Assembly: GCA_037039685.1 (NCBI GenBank)
Contig: JAWNGF010000003.1
Coordinates: 1,488,001-1,552,000 of the forward strand
Direction: 5' to 3'
Source: Ceratobasidium sp. AG-K
Taxonomy: Eukaryota > Basidiomycota > Agaricomycetes > Cantharellales > Ceratobasidiaceae
DNA: 64,000 bases
Under the pieces are notes generated by a model. The model was not told the origin of the DNA, did no database searches, and worked only from the letters and a program-made list of their open reading frames with translations. The position numbers were made by a program, and so were the translations under genes. Positions 58,935 through 64,000 of the stretch are shown in pieces. Positions within the stretch are counted from its first letter, which is position 1; each line of letters begins with the position of its first letter.

Positions 58935-61484
58935 TTAATCCACATCCATCTCCTGAGGCTCCTGAGGCTCCTGGGGCGCCTTTTTGGCGTTTGGATCGGG
59001 CGTCTGCGTACCGCTCTGCGGCTGAGGAGTGCCGGTTCCCTGAGGAGTCTCTGTCGCGGTCTGAGGCTTGGGCTTGGGCTTGCTCAGAATCGGCTGGCTA
59101 AAGTAGATCAACTCGTCACGCCGCTTCAGGATTTCGGCAGACGTGAGGATCGGGTCGGCCGTCTTGGGCTTCTCGAGCTGGCGAGCAGACTTGTCGTCCA
59201 ACCACTGCTGCTCGGTCGCACAGCGTTCGATGACCTTGTTGCGCTCGGCCTCGTCAATGTGCGCATAGTCGGGTTGGTTGACCTGGCTCATGTACGCGCC
59301 AATCGTCTCACGCAGCTGAGCGGCCGCACGGGGACGCGCTTCGTGTTCGCGGTAACGGTTGGTAACGGGATCACCCAGAGCGTGCAAGCCGTCGAGGCGC
59401 TCAACATAGGCAGACTTGGTCGCATCTTCGCCCTCTTCAGAGTACAACCAATCCTCGGCCTTTTGTGCAAGTTCAAGGATCTTGGCCTTCTCATCGGGAA
59501 GGACAAACGGCGCAAGCCTCTCGTCGAGTTTACCGCGCATGTCGTAGACGTACTCTTCGAGCGCATTCTTGCGGTCCTGCAGGCAATGGTTCAGTATCAG
59601 TCGTCAAGTGAATATATGCGCGCTTACCTCGGTATCTGCGACGAGTTTGTCAGCCGCATGCATCGAAGCCTCGCTCTCGCGGAGCTTCTCGAGGGCTGAC
59701 GTCTCGAGCTGGTTATATTGAGTCTTGACGGGGAGATCGGTCTTCTTGACAAGCTTGCGAGGCTTGGGCGGCTCGCCCTCGGCGCCTTCGGGAAGTGGCT
59801 CGGGCTCAGCGGTCTCCTCTTCGATCAACTGCGCACCCTCGAACGAGAGGATACCATGCAAGTTGAGCCTAGTCTTGACCTTGATCTGGACTGGGTCGCC
59901 GTTGGCGCCGGGCGAGACGCCCTCGCACCTAAAGGTTCCAATCTTGGCCGGGCCATGAACCTTGTCGGGATCAACGTAACTAGCCTCAAGCTCGAAAGGC
60001 GCGGAGCGGTAAAAGGTGAGGACCTTGGTTGAGGGGATGTTGTTGCCACGAGGGAATACGACAAGCTCGGTGTCATCCTCTTCTGCGTCGCCTGGTACGC
60101 GCTCCCAAGCTGTCTTGATGGGATAAGGAGTGATATCCTGGACGTTAAAGTCACGGACACGGAAGACGGGGGAGAGCATCGCGCATGCAAAAGTGGCGCC
60201 ACGGCATACAGCCTCGTCCGCGTTGAGAGTTGAGGAAAGCTGACGATTGGAGCCGAAAAAGTCGCGAATGCGACTTCGGATGGCGGGAATACGAGTCGAG
60301 CCACCCACAAGCTCGATTGAATGAATTTGGTCAGGGGTCAAGCCAGCCTCGAGCAAGGCCTCTTCGAGGGGGGCTGTAATACGGGATAGGGGCTCGGAGA
60401 TGAGCTCTTCAAATTGTTCGCGATTCAGTTTGCTCGACGCGTCAATGTCGTTCATGATGCTCTCGACATTCAGGGGAGCTTCGGCATTGGCCGACAGAAC
60501 CTTTTTGAGCTTCTCGGCGGCGGTGATCAGGCGGAAGACAGCCTTGGGGTTCGACAGAACGTCAATCTTGTACTTCTCCTTGAATTCGCCCGCAAAATGC
60601 TTGACGAGTGCAAGATCGATGTTGCGACCACCAAAGTTGTGATCGTACGCGGTTGACTTGACCGACAACTGTCCCTTGGCAAACGCAACAACCGCAACCG
60701 AGTAGTTGGAGTGACCGATATCGATGAATACAACGTGTCGTGGTGCGTCGGGCTCGGGGAGATCGGACTTGGTAATACCGTATCCGAGAGCGATGGCGGT
60801 AGTGTCATTAATGAGGCGGAGAGGGTTCAGTCCCGCAATGTGCGCAGCATCGAGGACGGCGCGGCGCTGAGAGTCGTTGTACCACCCAGGAACTGAAATC
60901 ACGACATCCGAAGGGGTCGCCTTGATTTCTGGAGCGGTGATATCACGCAACTTGCCCAAGTACATTGCAACAAGCTGGGTGGCCGAGAAGGTGCTTGGCT
61001 CGCCGAGGTAGTTGACCTATCATATGTGGTAAGTAGGTGTCGGTCAGGATGCTCAACAATGACTTGCCTTAACCCCCACTTCTCCATTCACATCCTGAAG
61101 CTGAGCATTGATGTACTGCTTTTCTACTTCAGAAATCTCGGGATCGTTGAATGTGCGACCGATGAGGCGCTTGAGCGACCCAATAGTGTTCTTGAAGTTG
61201 GAGGTCTCCAGAGTCTTCGCCGCTTCGCCAATAGCACGCGACTTGACGCCAAACGAGATTAGGGATCTACGCGATGTCAGTACTCTTTGAAGAAATATCG
61301 CGAAAGAACACGTACGGGGTAGCACGGTTGGATGTTTCATTGACGATCACGTCAATTCCGCCCTTCCTGGCCACGCCAATCTACCGAATAAACGCGGATA
61401 AGCCGAGGCGCATATACACAACCGATGTATGCGACGTACTTTACTAGCGAGGTTACCAAAGTCGATTCCAACGACGCTGGCCAT
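58935..61484 (-). CDS. SSE1: Hsp110-type chaperone / Hsp70 nucleotide-exchange factor SSE1
   Basis: The start MASVVGIDFGNLASK then IGVARKGGIDVIVNETSNRA is diagnostic of Hsp110. The ATPase domain continues through RLIGRTFNDPEISE, DVVISVPGWYNDSQRRAVL, LINDTTAIALGYG, VFIDIGHSNYSVAVVAF, DHNFGGRNIDLALVKHF and IELVGGSTRIPAIRSRI. A beta domain, an acidic loop (EEETAEPEPLPEGAEGE) and the long helical C-terminal domain (KNALEEYVYDMRGKLDERL, AEDWLYSEEGEDATKSAYVE) follow. The protein ends with a Pro/Gln/Thr-rich tail that contains three direct PQE repeats and then MDVD. It exchanges nucleotide on cytosolic Hsp70 and holds unfolded proteins. Four main exons are visible. A TATA box and a heat-shock element stand upstream. 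Confidence 0.95.
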
Positions 61485-61540
61485 GGTATTACAGTGTGAG
61501 GATCGTATGCGTTCGTCAGGAGATGGACGGAGATGTGCGC

Positions 61541-61546
61541 TTTATA
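61541..61546 (-). promoter_or_regulatory. TATA box of SSE1
   Basis: TATAAA on the minus strand, in the context GCGTATAAAGCGC, 57 bp upstream of the SSE1 ATG. Confidence 0.6.
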
Positions 61547-61631
61547 CGCCTGGGGAGGTCAAGGGCAAGTGTTAAATTTCCTCTCTCCAACGCATCACGT
61601 AAGACACGCCCCCGCTCGGCGCTTGCTTCCC

Positions 61632-61656
61632 CTTCGAAAGTGTTCCAAAAAATTCT
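61632..61656 (-). promoter_or_regulatory. Step-type heat-shock element of SSE1
   Basis: Three TTC units lie at 61633-61635, 61643-61645 and 61653-61655, which is GAA three times on the gene strand with exactly 10 bp between starts. This is the step-type arrangement of yeast heat-shock elements (units separated by 7 bp). It stands about 87 bp upstream of the TATA box and about 150 bp upstream of the SSE1 start. Hsp110 genes are known HSF targets. Confidence 0.6.
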
Positions 61657-62290
61657 ACACCAAAAAGGATAGCATTACGCATTATGGTTACGTTACATCT
61701 ACCCCTGTAAGCATGCGTTGGGTGGCTACTCCATTGCTCAGGCCTCGGATTAAGGCCTCTCAAAGCGCATATATAGTACTAATGTTGTAAGGGACCCCGC
61801 CATTAAGTCTGGGGTAGGTATTGCGTTTGAATTAAAATTATACGCAAGGGTAAAATTTAAAAGCAAGACACTGCCACTGAGATGGAAAATACTAGACACC
61901 TTGGGAATACACTCTCCTTCGGAACAATCAAGTAATCCGATTTTAAGGTGAGCGGCATACATTCCGGTAGCCGAGGAATAGGATTTCCATCGTGGGCCGA
62001 TTGTATGTGAGCTTTGATAACGCCAACGATTCAGGATCATTGCTTTCAAAGAGGAAGCGATGCCGAGTGTCCAAATGGTATTATCGTGTTCCTAGTCTTG
62101 GGTGTTTTACGCCCAAAGTCATGGTCAGAGAAAGTTTAAGCTTTGTGGGTTGGATTTTTGATGGCCTGCTTAAACTGCCCTTTATACTAAACTTATCCAA
62201 CACGCCGTCACTTGCTGGGCCATTAAAAGCGTGCAATGTTGTATTTCATTGTTACATGTTATCTATTCGGCTAATGTACGTATTCGGTGC

Positions 62291-64000
62291 CTACTTGTAT
62301 GTTGCACCGAGACCAAGCTTGGTTCGCTTCATGACTGCAACCAGCGGATCTGATATACCACCCGACTTGCCAATGTTGGATCCCTCACTCCATCCCATTC
62401 TACTCAATAACTTGTGGCCGATGTTGTCTTCTCCTATCTTTGCCGCCGCTCGGCCCACAATCTCGCCGTCACGGGTCTTGATGCTCGACTTGGGCTTCCC
62501 TGAACCACCATCCGCTCGACGATAGTATGCTTTGTTGAATGCGGCGATACCTCCCCCCTCTGCGTCATCGTCTGCATTCACTAGCTTTCGTATCTTGGCT
62601 TCGTTGATCACTACTCCGGTGCGACTCGTCCTAATAAGCGTTACGTAACGTCCAGTTCCACTGCCTTTGCTCGAAGTGTTGATGCCAAAGCATTCGGCGA
62701 GTAAATGCACTCGGCGTCGAGATTCCTTGTCCATTGCTGGAAGCGCCATGGTACGTAAGCCGAGGTTGGACACAAACGAGCGTAGTCTAGTTTCGACGGC
62801 GGAAAGTGTCGGCAGCGCGTTCGAGTTGAACAAAAACGAAGCTTTCGAACCAGCCCCACGTTTAGGTTGTTCGAGCGCGGCAGCCTGGCGTTGAAGTGCG
62901 CGCAGGCGCTTGTTCTCGGCCTTCTTCTGACGGTCGCGCTCCCATTGAGCCGCCAGTTCTGGTGGAAGGTCTTTGTTCTTTTTGCGGGATGCGGCTATGG
63001 TCGAGATATCCGATCAGTACTCGGTCGGGGAGTGAGGAATGTAGTGCCTACGGCTCAATGGCGGACTGATAATACCCCGTTTTCGTTCACGCTTCAATAG
63101 AAGCTGTTCTTCCAATTGCTCCTACAAGCCGTCAGCATCGTACCGATGAACGTTGAAAACATACATACTTCTATCTGAGCAATAAACTCTTCGTCCTCCT
63201 CTGCCCAAGTGAACCCACCCTCCGTGTCATCATCCGAGTCATCCGAGTCGTCGTCCATACGGCTCTTGCCTTTCCCCTTTTTCTTCCCCTTTCCTTTCTT
63301 CTTTCCTTTTTTGCTCTTCTTCCCAGAACCCGACTTGTTCTGCCTCATTCGGTTCAGACGGGTCACGAAGCTGCCGTCAATGTCGTCCGAATCTTCATCG
63401 TCCTCTAGCACCTGCGCGATTGTTTCCTCTTCGGAGCCAATGAGATCCCTCTCCGCCTCAGCGATGATCCTGTTCAATTCCTCTTCCTCGTCTTCGCTCT
63501 CGCTCTCATCCTCGCTATCGACGTCCTCGAGCGCCTCGTCCTCTTGGCGAAGCATTGCCTCGTCTTGAATATCGTCCATGCTTACCCACTCGCGCGATTC
63601 TACGCCTTGTACGAACGCGAGCATATCGGCGGACGATATATCTTCGGCATCCCTGGGTCTTCTCCGTCACTGTCGCTCTGGCTGCCGCGGTCTTTATCGA
63701 CTTCGGGTCGCTTGGGTGGCCCTTCGTCACCCCAATCTAGGTCCGAGTCCCCTTCTCGAGGCACACGCGGGAACTTGCCCTTGGGCCTAAAACCGAGCCC
63801 ACGGTGGCCAGAATAGTTTGGAACTGGCTTGCGAACCCGAGAGGCGGCAGAACGCGGAGTGAATTTGAACGTCATATTGTGGAAATTGGGCGTAGCAGGT
63901 CGAAGTGTTGAAGGCTGGGTGGATATGGCCTCAAGCGCTGCTTTTGCCAATGGCACATCTACATTTCTACCAGGACTTTCGCGTGTCGTTTTTTGGGATG
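62291..64000 (-). CDS. SQS1: R3H and G-patch protein, SQS1-like (5' end outside the window)
   Basis: The C-terminus has an R3H domain (MDKESRRRVHLLAECFGINT, SSKGSGTGRYVTLIR) and then a G-patch (IGHKLLSRMGWSEGSNIGKS, then RTKLGLGA) close to the stop. Upstream are a Lys-rich run (KKSKKGKKKGKGKKKGKGKS), acidic blocks (EDESESEDEEEEL, DDDSDDSDDDTEGG) and GVESREWVSMDDIQDEAMLR. The 5' visible part includes NFHNMTFKFTPRSAASRVRK and GHRGLGFRPKGKFPRVPREG. Yeast Sqs1/Pfa1 stimulates the DEAH helicase Prp43 in splicing and ribosome assembly. The join between SDSDGEDPG and ISSADMLAFVQGVES (about 63640-63670) needs a change of frame for which I found no proper intron, so an error or frameshift is possible. 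The start codon is beyond 64000. Confidence 0.8.

Larger units (their letters stand above)
61485..62290. other. SSE1 promoter region
   Basis: About 800 bp between SSE1 and the 3' end of SQS1, both on the minus strand. It contains the TATA box and the heat-shock element described separately. The rest is AT-rich without recognisable features. Confidence 0.5.

Noticed and set aside
58940..58970. Tandem repeat
   Set aside because: A 9-bp coding repeat for PQE in the SSE1 tail, not a mobile or CRISPR repeat.
58827..59699. Plus-strand open frame of 290 codons
   Set aside because: Antisense shadow of SSE1, which has clear Hsp110 motifs on the other strand.
63209..63568. Ser/Phe-rich plus-strand open frame
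   Set aside because: Complement of the acidic and Lys-rich tracts of SQS1; the composition is explained by the real gene.

Overview
This is a stretch of a filamentous fungal chromosome, most consistent with a basidiomycete of the Agaricomycetes. The evidence is GC content near 50%, genes carrying many short spliceosomal introns (mostly 45-70 bp with GT..AG ends), tight packing on both strands, and gene families typical of mushroom-forming and Rhizoctonia-like fungi: a polysaccharide lyase 14, a CE16-type esterase, an F-box protein with a degenerate tail, and a PAS-kinase-like kinase with a large serine-rich leader. A Rhizoctonia/Ceratobasidium-like origin is my guess; the sequence alone does not prove it. 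Nothing looks prokaryotic, viral or plasmid-borne. I saw no intact transposon, tRNA or rRNA.

Layout, left to right. 1-7.2 kb: the 3' end of a vacuolar amino-acid transporter, then two large, mostly disordered proteins of unknown function. 7.6-18.3 kb: a run of plus-strand genes comprising Tudor-SN (25 exons), an HSF-domain transcription factor, a quinone oxidoreductase and NAR1 (cytosolic Fe-S assembly). 18.9-25 kb: a tiny Cys/His-rich gene, a Tlg2/syntaxin-16 SNARE, an F-box gene and a doubtful locus. 26.5-29.6 kb: NDUFS7 (complex I) facing a secreted PL14 lyase. 30.3-40.6 kb: a protein kinase, a membrane-anchored cPLA2-like phospholipase, an SLC35F-type transporter and a CE16/GDSL esterase. 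40.6-42.6 kb is a 2 kb stretch with no gene I can defend. 42.6-53.8 kb: a SWIM zinc-finger (Sws1-like) protein, a DDT/WHIM-like nuclear protein, an EF-hand MscS channel, a GT49-like membrane protein and a Rad26/ATRIP-like checkpoint protein. 54.1-64 kb: a cytochrome P450, GAR transformylase (ADE8), a small secreted/membrane protein, Hsp110 (SSE1) and an R3H/G-patch protein (SQS1) that runs off the right end.

Genes are monocistronic. Neighbours often converge with very short gaps (93 bp between the P450 and ADE8, about 120 bp between the GT49-like and ATRIP-like genes) or diverge from shared promoters of about 300 bp (MscS/GT49-like, ATRIP/P450). I see no metabolic gene cluster. The best regulatory signal is a three-unit step-type heat-shock element, exactly 10 bp in register, upstream of a TATA box in front of the Hsp110 gene. 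The window also carries an HSF-family gene with an unusual architecture. I read most splice models by hand and checked the reading frame across exons; junctions that did not resolve are named in the entries.
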